A stretch of 64,000 nucleotides of DNA from Moritella sp. F3 (lineage in GTDB: Bacteria > Pseudomonadota > Gammaproteobacteria > Enterobacterales > Moritellaceae): positions 1-64,000 of the forward strand of contig NZ_BLRL01000015.1 of NCBI RefSeq assembly GCF_015082335.1, read 5' to 3'. The position numbers were made by a program, and so were the translations under genes. Each line of letters begins with the position of its first letter. Within the stretch, counting starts at the first letter, position 1. Positions 1 to 7,781 of the stretch are shown here, piece after piece. The notes beneath the pieces were generated by a model that was given only the letters and a program-made list of their open reading frames with translations, was not told the DNA's origin and did no database searches.

Positions 1-2163
1 ACGCAATATTATGATTCTATAATTGTGATGTTGATGGGCGTCATAGGCTTAAATTTGAGCTTGTTTGCACGACAATTGCTTAAATTACGATACCGAGCTT
101 GGTTTTCGTTATCGACTCAAGTGTTAATTGCGGCTTCATTCGTTGTTATTTTGAGTCCGTTATTATTTTCATTCAAAATAGGTATTATTTTTGTCTCAGC
201 TTTAGCGTTAGGCATTACGCTACTGTCGATAGTATGTGGTTTGTTTTTTATTCGTGACGAGTCGAAAGATGTTCGTTTTTATGTGCTATCGCTAGTGTAT
301 TTTATACTCGGTATTGATATACATATTCTCACGCGTTTTGGCTTACTTGGCGACTTTGAGTTTTCAGACTATATCTCAGCATGTTCAGCATTAGTTGTCT
401 TGATTTATTTATGCTGGAACTTTGCAAAACAAATGGCACATGACCGAGTTGTAAAAAAAGATGTAGAAAAACAAATGACCTCTGTCAATGAGCGCTATTA
501 CAGTGTATTTCAAAACGCAGCTGAGGGCATGTTCACGACATCAATGGAAGGCAACGTATTGGCGATGAACAAGTCAATGTGTCGAATATTAGGCTATATC
601 AATCTTGAAGATATGAATAAGTCGGGTCATTTTAAAGCGGACGACTTTTATGCTAACCCCAATTTACGTGATGAAATAATCGCTACCTTACGGGTTAAGG
701 GCGAAGTGAATAGCGTCGAGATGACAGGGCATGACCGTTATGGCGAGATATTTCATGGCGAAATTAATATGCGCTTGAATGTTCAACCAGATATTACCGT
801 GATTGACGGCTCATTCGTTAATACGACTAAGCGTAAGCAGCATGAGATTAAACTTGAGTCTATTGCAAAATATGACCAGTTAACAGGATTAGTCAATCGT
901 ATACACTTTGAGAAGCTGGTTGGTGTATCACTAGAGACTAACCGTTCAGTACTCGAAGACAATATTTTGCTTTATTTAGATCTTGACCAGTTCAAATTGG
1001 TTAATGATATATGTGGTCATGATGTTGGTGATTCACTATTGAAAAAAATAACGGTTGTTTTAAAGTCATTTCTTGATGACACGGCAATATTGGCACGCCT
1101 AGGTGGCGATGAATTTGGTATTTTGCTTAACCACACCAATTTCGACAATGCACTCGAGGTCGCTGATACTATCCGTTGTGGTATTGAAGATTTTAGATTT
1201 ACGCATCAAGGACGCCATTTTGTGCTCGGTGTTAGTATTGGTATCGTGATACTTGACGAGTCAATTGAAAATTTTTCACAGGCATTAAGTCTTGCTGATA
1301 CAGCGTGTTATACAGCTAAAGAGCAAGGACGTAACCGTGTGCATGTTTATAGTAAATGCAATGATGTTATGTTGGGTCATCAACGAGAAATGCGCTGGAT
1401 TGGGGTATTACGAGAAGCGTTAGATGAAGATAGATTTGAACTCGCATTTCAAACGATTATGCCATTATCAGCTGATATTAATGAAGGTTATCGTTATGAA
1501 ATATTGCTGCGTTTGAGGGACGAGGAGGGGAAGCTACAATCGCCGAGTGAGTTTATCGCCGCAGCTGAAAACTATAATTTCATGACTCAGTTAGATCGTT
1601 GGGTTGTCAGAACATACTGCCAGTGGCTATCATCTAATCCAGCACATCTCGTTAGTTTAAGTTCTGCATCAATTAACTTATGTGGACAATCGTTAGTAGA
1701 TAGAAGTATGCATACATTTATTGAAAATACGATTTCAATGTATGGCATCCCCCCCGAAAAACTATGCTTTGAAATAACAGAAAGCCAAGCCATTATGGAC
1801 TTTGATCAAACGATTTTATTCATGAATAAATTTAAAGCATTAGGCTGCCGTTTTAGCTTAGATGATTTTGGTAGTGGTTTTTCTTCATATAGTTACATCA
1901 AACGATTGCCTATTGATCAACTCAAAATTGATGGCGCATTTGTCGAAAATATTGAAACTGATAACGTTGATTATACGATGGTTAAGTCATTTAATGATAT
2001 CGCTAGGGCGGTAAATATCAAGACAGTGGCCGAATATGTTGAAAATGAAAACATCAAAAATATATTATCAGAAATCGGCATTGATTATGTGCAAGGCTAT
2101 TTAATAGCCAAACCTCGACTTTTAGTCGATTTTGTTGATAATGAACAACTTGATTCAGCTTAA
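1..2163 (+). CDS. Membrane PAS-GGDEF-EAL cyclic-di-GMP protein, 5' end outside window
   Basis: The frame is open to the window edge, so the start lies upstream; the first possible internal start is a GTG at 25. Counting from that GTG, several hydrophobic segments fill residues 1-135 (compatible with a 7TMR-DISM-type sensor). A PAS domain follows (about 150-270), then a GGDEF domain with intact motif RLGGDEF near residue 360, then an EAL domain (about 465-705). The EAL signature reads EIL (YEILLRLR) but the other catalytic landmarks are present: FEITES, DDFGSG, LKIDG, AEYVE and QGYLIAKP. No RxxD inhibitory site is seen ahead of GGDEF. The protein probably makes and/or degrades cyclic-di-GMP at the inner membrane; which activity dominates cannot be read from sequence. 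It sits directly upstream of pheS on the same strand with no terminator visible. Confidence 0.9.
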   Translation, partial: TQYYDSIIVMLMGVIGLNLSLFARQLLKLRYRAWFSLSTQVLIAASFVVILSPLLFSFKIGIIFVSALALGITLLSIVCGLFFIRDESKDVRFYVLSLVYFILGIDIHILTRFGLLGDFEFSDYISACSALVVLIYLCWNFAKQMAHDRVVKKDVEKQMTSVNERYYSVFQNAAEGMFTTSMEGNVLAMNKSMCRILGYINLEDMNKSGHFKADDFYANPNLRDEIIATLRVKGEVNSVEMTGHDRYGEIFHGEINMRLNVQPDITVIDGSFVNTTKRKQHEIKLESIAKYDQLTGLVNRIHFEKLVGVSLETNRSVLEDNILLYLDLDQFKLVNDICGHDVGDSLLKKITVVLKSFLDDTAILARLGGDEFGILLNHTNFDNALEVADTIRCGIEDFRFTHQGRHFVLGVSIGIVILDESIENFSQALSLADTACYTAKEQGRNRVHVYSKCNDVMLGHQREMRWIGVLREALDEDRFELAFQTIMPLSADINEGYRYEILLRLRDEEGKLQSPSEFIAAAENYNFMTQLDRWVVRTYCQWLSSNPAHLVSLSSASINLCGQSLVDRSMHTFIENTISMYGIPPEKLCFEITESQAIMDFDQTILFMNKFKALGCRFSLDDFGSGFSSYSYIKRLPIDQLKIDGAFVENIETDNVDYTMVKSFNDIARAVNIKTVAEYVENENIKNILSEIGIDYVQGYLIAKPRLLVDFVDNEQLDSA

Positions 2164-2253
2164 GGACTAGCACTTCAGCTTACTTTTGAGTAAAATCATC
2201 CATTACTGAATGAATCTATTCACTTTTCCTGCCAACAGGGTGATAAGAAAAAC

Positions 2254-3237
2254 ATGCAACACCTCAAAGAAATAATAGTACAGGCCGTAGAAGCCGTAGC
2301 AAACGCAACAGATCTAGCAACATTGGATACTGTCCGTGTTGAGTACCTTGGTAAAAAGGGTATTTTGACTGAACAGATGAAAACATTAGGTAAACTGCCT
2401 CCAGCAGAGAAACCTAAAGCTGGTCAAGCGATTAACATTGCGAAACAAGAAGTTCAAAAAGTCATTAACGAGAAACGTGATGCATTTCAACAAGCAGTTC
2501 TAGATGCTAAATTAGCTGAAGAAATGATTGATGTTACTGCACCAGGTCGTACCAACCTAAATGGTGGTCTACATCCTGTAACACGAACTATCGAACGTAT
2601 TGAATCATTTTTTGGTGAATTAGGTTTCGCTGTTAAATCTGGTCCAGAAGTTGAAGATGATTATCACAACTTTGATGCATTGAATATCCCTGAGCACCAT
2701 CCTGCTCGTGCGGATCACGATACATTTTACTTTAATCCTAAATTAGTACTTAGAACACAAACGTCTGGTGTTCAGATCCGTACGATGGAAGTGGAAAAAC
2801 CACCTATCCGTATTATCTCTCCAGGCCGTGTTTACCGTAATGATTACGATCAAACGCACACACCAATGTTCCATCAAGTAGAAGGTCTATTTGTTGACGA
2901 AAAAGTAAGCTTTAGCGAGCTGAAAGGTGTGTTACACGACTTCCTAAACAACTTCTTTGAAGAAGATTTAGAAATTCGTTTCCGTCCTTCTTATTTCCCT
3001 TTCACAGAAACTTCAGCTGAAGTAGATGTAATGGGCAAAAACGGTAAATGGTTAGAAGTATTAGGCTGCGGCATGGTACACCCTAACGTATTAACGTCTG
3101 TTGGAATCGACCCTGAGAAATACTCTGGCTTTGCCTTTGGTATGGGTGTTGAACGTTTAGCGATGCTTCGCTATGGCGTTAACGATTTACGTTCATTTTT
3201 CGAAAATGATTTACGTTTCCTCAAGCAGTTTAAATAA
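2254..3237 (+). CDS. pheS: Phenylalanyl-tRNA synthetase alpha subunit
   Basis: Charges tRNA-Phe with phenylalanine as the catalytic alpha chain of the alpha2-beta2 enzyme in the cytoplasm. At 327 residues it matches the E. coli length. The N-terminal coiled-coil region (about 1-85) is followed by the class II catalytic core with VYRNDYDQTHTPMFHQVEG, FTETSAEVDVM and the C-terminal motif 3 GMGVERLAMLRYG. pheT follows after 14 bases, so the two are cotranscribed. The usual rplT/infC neighbours of enterobacteria are not upstream, and no phenylalanine-rich leader peptide or attenuator hairpin is visible in the 90 bases before the start. Confidence 0.98.
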   Translation: MQHLKEIIVQAVEAVANATDLATLDTVRVEYLGKKGILTEQMKTLGKLPPAEKPKAGQAINIAKQEVQKVINEKRDAFQQAVLDAKLAEEMIDVTAPGRTNLNGGLHPVTRTIERIESFFGELGFAVKSGPEVEDDYHNFDALNIPEHHPARADHDTFYFNPKLVLRTQTSGVQIRTMEVEKPPIRIISPGRVYRNDYDQTHTPMFHQVEGLFVDEKVSFSELKGVLHDFLNNFFEEDLEIRFRPSYFPFTETSAEVDVMGKNGKWLEVLGCGMVHPNVLTSVGIDPEKYSGFAFGMGVERLAMLRYGVNDLRSFFENDLRFLKQFK

Positions 3238-3251
3238 GATAGGACACTAAA

Positions 3252-5639
3252 ATGAAATTCAGTAATGAATGGTTACAAACTTGGGTTAAACCAGGTCTAA
3301 CAAATGAAGAACTAGCGCATCAAATTACGATGGCTGGCCTTGAAGTAGATGGTATTGATGCTGTTGCGGGTGATTTTACTGGTATCGTTGTCGGTCACGT
3401 TGTTGAATGTGGTCAGCATCCAGATGCAGATAAATTACAAGTAACTAAAATCGATATCGGTGCTGAAGAGCTAATCGACATCGTATGTGGTGCATCTAAC
3501 TGCCGTGCAGGCCTTAAAGTTGCTGTTGCAACAGTGGGCGCTGTATTACCTGGCGATTTCAAAATCAAGAAAGCAAAACTACGTGGTCAACCATCATTTG
3601 GTATGCTTTGCTCTGAATCTGAAATGGGTATGGCTGAATCAGCTGACGGTATCATTGAATTACCTGCAGATGCAGTACCGGGTACTTGTATCCGTGAATT
3701 CCTTGGTCTTGATGATGTTACAATTGAAGTTGATCTAACGCCTAACCGCGCAGATTGCTTAAGCATTGCTGGTATCGCTCGTGAAGTCGGTGTATTAAAC
3801 AACATCGCAGTAACTGCACCAGAATGGACTAACGTAACAGAAACAAGCAGCGAAACAGTCGCTGTATCTGTGACTGCAACAGAACTATGTCCTCGTTACC
3901 TTGGTCGTGTTATCAATAACTTAGATATGAGCGCTAAAACTCCTTTATGGATGGTTGAGCGTTTACGTCGTTGTGGCACGCGTTCTATTGACCCTGTTGT
4001 TGACGTAACTAACTATGTATTGTTAGAACTTGGTCAACCAATGCATGCATTTGATCTTGCAACATTGACAGGCGCGATTAATGTTCGTCTTGCTAACCAA
4101 GATGAAAAATTAACGCTGCTTGATGGCAACGAAGTTAAATTAAACGATAATACACTTGTTATTGCTGATGACTCTGGCGCTATCGCAATGGCTGGTATCT
4201 TTGGTGGCGAAAAAACAGGTGTAACGGCTGCAACTAACTCTATCTTATTAGAGTCTGCATTCTTTAGCCCGTTAGCTATCACCGGTCGTGCTCGTGCATA
4301 CGGTCTACATACTGATTCATCACACCGTTTCGAACGTGGTGTTGATTTTGAACTACAATACCAAGCGATGGAACGTGCAACACAGTTAATAGTTGAAATC
4401 TGTGGTGGTGAAGTTGCACCTGTTGTTGATGTAACAACTGAAGCGACATTACCGAAGCATGCACCAATCAACTTACGTCGTCATCAATTAGATAAAGTAA
4501 TTGGTTTCCACGTTGAAGATGAAAAAGTAACTGACATTTTAAATACGTTAGGCCTAGCACCAACGTTTGAAAATGATACGTGGACTGTTACTTCTCCTTC
4601 ATTCCGTTTCGACATCGAAGTTGAAGTTGATCTGATTGAAGAAGTGGCGCGTGTATTTGGTTATAACAATATCCCAAATATAGCGCCTGTAGCACCATTG
4701 AAGATGACGAATCATGACGAGGCTACATTACCAGTTCGTCGTATCCGTGACTTAATGGTTGACCGTGGTTTCCAAGAAGCAATTACATATAGCTTCGTAG
4801 ATCCTAAACGTCAATTCTTGCTACACCCTGAAGCTGATCACCTAACATTACCGCATCCAATTTCGATTGAGATGTCTGTAATGCGCGTAAGTATGTTTAC
4901 AGGTTTGGTTGAAGCTGTTGTAGCTAACCAAAAACGTCAACAACAACGTATCCGTTTATTTGAAACGGGTCTGACTTTCATCAAAGATGAGTCAGTTGAA
5001 AACGGTGTACTTCAAGTGCCTATGCTTGGCGCTATTATAGCCGGTACAGCAAATGCTGAATCTTGGACTCAAGAAAGCAAAGCAGTAGACTATTTCGACC
5101 TTAAAGGTGATTTAGATGCATTGCTAGACCAAACCTGTAATACCGATGAATTTGTACTTAAACGTGCAAGTCATCCTGGTTTACACCCTGGTCAAAGCGC
5201 TGAAATATTCTATGCTGGTCGCTCAGTTGGCCATATTGGTGCTATCCATCCTTCATTAGAGAAGAAGTTAGGCCTAAATGGTTCAACGATTATTCTTGAG
5301 ATTGAACTTGCAACGTTAACAGCTCGTAAATTACCGCAAGCTGCTGAAGTTTCTAAGTTTCCTGCTAACCGTCGTGACATCGCTATGATTGTTAAAGACG
5401 ATGTTAATGCAGGAGATGTACTGAACTTTATCAAAAAAGTTGGCGGGAATCAGTTAGTTGGCATAAACTTGTTTGATGTATACCAAGGTACAGGTGTTGT
5501 GGAAGGGCATAAGAGCCTAGCTATCAGCTTAACCTTACAAGATATATCACGCACCTTGGAAGAAAAAGAGATATCTGAAGCAGTTAATAATATTGTTGAA
5601 GCTATTTCATCTGAATTCAATGCATCCTTGAGGGATTAA
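3252..5639 (+). CDS. pheT: Phenylalanyl-tRNA synthetase beta subunit
   Basis: Beta chain of phenylalanyl-tRNA synthetase, which binds tRNA and edits mischarged Tyr-tRNA-Phe. At 795 residues it is full length. Domains in order are the tRNA-binding EMAP-like domain (about 40-150, GHVVECGQHPDADKLQVT), the B3/B4 editing domain (about 210-370, with GHSSHRFERG-like DSSHRFERGVD), the B5 domain (about 400-475), the catalytic-like core, and the ferredoxin-like anticodon-binding domain at the C-terminus (about 700-795, SKFPANRRDIAMIV). It lies 14 bases after pheS and 3 bases before ihfA, consistent with one transcript. Confidence 0.98.
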   Translation: MKFSNEWLQTWVKPGLTNEELAHQITMAGLEVDGIDAVAGDFTGIVVGHVVECGQHPDADKLQVTKIDIGAEELIDIVCGASNCRAGLKVAVATVGAVLPGDFKIKKAKLRGQPSFGMLCSESEMGMAESADGIIELPADAVPGTCIREFLGLDDVTIEVDLTPNRADCLSIAGIAREVGVLNNIAVTAPEWTNVTETSSETVAVSVTATELCPRYLGRVINNLDMSAKTPLWMVERLRRCGTRSIDPVVDVTNYVLLELGQPMHAFDLATLTGAINVRLANQDEKLTLLDGNEVKLNDNTLVIADDSGAIAMAGIFGGEKTGVTAATNSILLESAFFSPLAITGRARAYGLHTDSSHRFERGVDFELQYQAMERATQLIVEICGGEVAPVVDVTTEATLPKHAPINLRRHQLDKVIGFHVEDEKVTDILNTLGLAPTFENDTWTVTSPSFRFDIEVEVDLIEEVARVFGYNNIPNIAPVAPLKMTNHDEATLPVRRIRDLMVDRGFQEAITYSFVDPKRQFLLHPEADHLTLPHPISIEMSVMRVSMFTGLVEAVVANQKRQQQRIRLFETGLTFIKDESVENGVLQVPMLGAIIAGTANAESWTQESKAVDYFDLKGDLDALLDQTCNTDEFVLKRASHPGLHPGQSAEIFYAGRSVGHIGAIHPSLEKKLGLNGSTIILEIELATLTARKLPQAAEVSKFPANRRDIAMIVKDDVNAGDVLNFIKKVGGNQLVGINLFDVYQGTGVVEGHKSLAISLTLQDISRTLEEKEISEAVNNIVEAISSEFNASLRD

Positions 5640-5642
5640 TTT

Positions 5643-5936
5643 ATGGCACTAACCAAAGCTGATATTGCTGAAACATTATTTAACGATGTTGGTCTAAGTA
5701 AACGTGAATCTAAAGAAATGGTAGAAGCTTTCTTTGAAGAAATCCGTTTATCTTTAGAAGTTAACGAACAAGTTAAAATATCTGGTTTTGGTAATTTTGA
5801 CCTACGTGATAAAGGCGAACGACCTGGTCGTAACCCTAAAACAGGTGAAGATATACCAATTACAGCTCGTCGTGTTGTGACTTTTAAACCAGGTCAGAAG
5901 TTAAAAGCGAAAGTAGAAACAATCGTAAAAGATTAG
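5643..5936 (+). CDS. ihfA: Integration host factor alpha subunit
   Basis: Nucleoid-associated DNA-bending protein that works as an IhfA-IhfB heterodimer in replication, recombination and transcription. At 97 residues it has the usual family length. The HU/IHF signature is clear: GFGNFDLRDKGERPGRNPKTG, then IPITARRVVTFKPGQKLK, which includes the DNA-intercalating arm. It starts 3 bases after the pheT stop, the same pheT-ihfA order as in E. coli, and is followed by a strong terminator. Confidence 0.97.
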   Translation: MALTKADIAETLFNDVGLSKRESKEMVEAFFEEIRLSLEVNEQVKISGFGNFDLRDKGERPGRNPKTGEDIPITARRVVTFKPGQKLKAKVETIVKD

Positions 5937-5952
5937 CGTTTCATCAGATAAT

Positions 5953-5980
5953 AAAAAACCGGCTAATGCCGGTTTTTTTA
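5953..5980 (+). terminator. Rho-independent terminator after ihfA
   Basis: A GC stem (ACCGGC / GCCGGT, loop TAAT) is flanked by an A-run and followed by seven T residues. It lies 16 bases past the ihfA stop and closes the pheST-ihfA transcript. Confidence 0.9.
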
Positions 5981-6020
5981 TGCCTGTTATAAATTAGCGT
6001 CATAACAGTGAATATATTTA

Positions 6021-6052
6021 TACCCTACAACCTAATGAAAAGAAGTAGGGTA
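6021..6052 (-). terminator. Possible weak terminator after the SulP gene
   Basis: Inverted repeat TACCCTAC / GTAGGGTA with a 16-base loop lies just past the stop of the minus-strand transporter gene. On the minus strand it is followed by an AT-rich stretch but no clean T-run, so termination is only possible. Confidence 0.35.
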
Positions 6053-6060
6053 AAGACGTA

Positions 6061-7620
6061 TTAGCCGCCTAATTTATCTGATGCGATATGGTATTCTGGA
6101 TCTTCGATTAAATTAACTTCAATCATGTCTCCAGCACGTTTCATTAGTTGTTTACATTCTAATGATAGGTGACGAAGGTGTAATATTTTACCTTCAGCTA
6201 CATAGCGCTCAGCTAGTGTATCAATTGCTTCAATTGCTGAGTGGTCACAAACGCGTGAATTAGCAAAGTCGATGATCACATCTTGTGGGTCATTAGCTGT
6301 ATCAAATAGCTCTAAGAAGTGGCTAACAGAACCAAAGAATAATGGGCCGTTAACTTTATATACTTTACTGCCAGACTCTTCTGTAGATACTTCAGTGTTA
6401 ATGTGTGCTGCGTGTTCCCATGCGAAACGTAGTGCTGAAACGATAACACCGATGATCACTGCAACCGCTAAATCAGTAAACACTGTCACGACAGTTACAA
6501 GTACAATCACGAACGTATCAGCTTTCGGGATCTTACGCATAACACGGAATGTTGCCCATTCAAATGTGCCAATCACAACCATGAACATTACACCAACAAG
6601 CGCAGCTAGTGGGATAACTTCAATGAGTGAAGAGAAGAATAAAATGAATAACAATAATGAGATTGCTGCAGTGATACCAGATAGACGACCACGGCCACCA
6701 GAATTAATGTTGATCATTGATTGGCCAATCATTGCACAACCACCCATAGCACCGAAGAAACCGTTTACGATGTTTGAAGCACCTTGTGCAACACATTCTT
6801 GATTGCCTTTACCACGTGTACCAGTCATTTCATCAATAACCGTTAGTGTTAGTAGTGATTCAATAAGACCAACAGCAGCAAGAATTAATGAGTAAGGCAG
6901 AATGATATAAAGAGTTTCAAGTGTAAATGGTACGCTTGGAATACTAAACGTTGGCAGTGAACCTGAGATTGTCGCATTGGCATCACCGGTCATCGAGCGA
7001 ACAAAATCAACTACTGTGCGTGTATCAAGACCCATGTAATAAACAATTAACGTCACAGATACAATAGCAACAAGCGAAGACGGAACTGCTTTAGTTAATT
7101 TAGGTAGGAAGTGAATAATCGCCATTGTAAGCACAACTAAACCAAGCATGATATAGAGTTGAGATCCTTGTAACCAAGCAAGATCACCGTTCGTGTCAAT
7201 GAATTTGAATTGACCAAGCTGTGCTAAGAAAATAACAATTGCAAGACCGTTAACAAACCCCATCATTACTGGGTGTGGCACGATACGAATGAACTTACCG
7301 AGTTTGAATACACCCGCTAATACTTGCAGTAGACCTGCAAGCACCACTGCGGCAAATAAGTATTCTACGCCATTGTCGGCAACTAACGCTACCATTACAA
7401 CTGCCATCGCGCCTGTTGCACCAGAGATCATACCTGGACGACCACCAAAGATAGCAGTAATTAAACCAACCATAAAGGCAGCATACAAACCAACTAAAGG
7501 TTCAACACCTGCTACAAAAGCAAATGCAACCGCTTCTGGTACAAGTGCCAGTGCAACGGTTAGACCAGATAAAACATCATTTTTAACTGATGCAATCGAA
7601 TATTTTGGAAATTCAAACAT
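6061..7620 (-). CDS. SulP-family inorganic anion transporter with STAS domain
   Basis: Predicted inner-membrane permease for sulfate, bicarbonate or a related anion. At 519 residues it has the SulP layout: a conserved N-terminus (GLTVALALVPEAVAFAFVAGVEPLVGLYAAF), about ten to twelve hydrophobic segments up to residue about 400, and a C-terminal cytoplasmic STAS domain (about 415-500, VIIDFANSRVCDHSAIEAID). It follows rne on the same strand but the rne terminator separates them, so it probably has its own promoter in the 100 bases upstream. The substrate cannot be decided from sequence; marine relatives include bicarbonate and sulfate carriers. Confidence 0.9.
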   Translation of the reverse strand: MFEFPKYSIASVKNDVLSGLTVALALVPEAVAFAFVAGVEPLVGLYAAFMVGLITAIFGGRPGMISGATGAMAVVMVALVADNGVEYLFAAVVLAGLLQVLAGVFKLGKFIRIVPHPVMMGFVNGLAIVIFLAQLGQFKFIDTNGDLAWLQGSQLYIMLGLVVLTMAIIHFLPKLTKAVPSSLVAIVSVTLIVYYMGLDTRTVVDFVRSMTGDANATISGSLPTFSIPSVPFTLETLYIILPYSLILAAVGLIESLLTLTVIDEMTGTRGKGNQECVAQGASNIVNGFFGAMGGCAMIGQSMININSGGRGRLSGITAAISLLLFILFFSSLIEVIPLAALVGVMFMVVIGTFEWATFRVMRKIPKADTFVIVLVTVVTVFTDLAVAVIIGVIVSALRFAWEHAAHINTEVSTEESGSKVYKVNGPLFFGSVSHFLELFDTANDPQDVIIDFANSRVCDHSAIEAIDTLAERYVAEGKILHLRHLSLECKQLMKRAGDMIEVNLIEDPEYHIASDKLGG

Positions 7621-7720
7621 AAATTTTAAGTTACCGAGTTGTCATTAATGAATAAAAAAGTAGCAAGATAATGTCCATTTTGCACGATCTTGCTATTAAA
7701 AAAGTATTTAAATAAATACT

Positions 7721-7748
7721 AAAAAAGCCGCAATTTATGCGGCTTTTA
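7721..7748 (-). terminator. Rho-independent terminator after rne
   Basis: Stem GCCGC / GCGGC with an ATAAATT-type loop, flanked by A- and T-runs on both sides. It lies 34 bases beyond the rne stop and works on the minus strand, possibly on both. Confidence 0.8.
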
Positions 7749-7781
7749 ATTTAGCTAATAGTTATTTTTAAATAATAGTTA

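Noticed and set aside
4034..4471. 145-residue open frame opposite pheT
   Set aside because: It is entirely inside pheT, whose product is full length; the frame is a codon-bias shadow.
6272..6802. 176-residue open frame opposite the SulP gene
   Set aside because: Low-complexity threonine/asparagine-rich antisense reading of membrane-segment codons.
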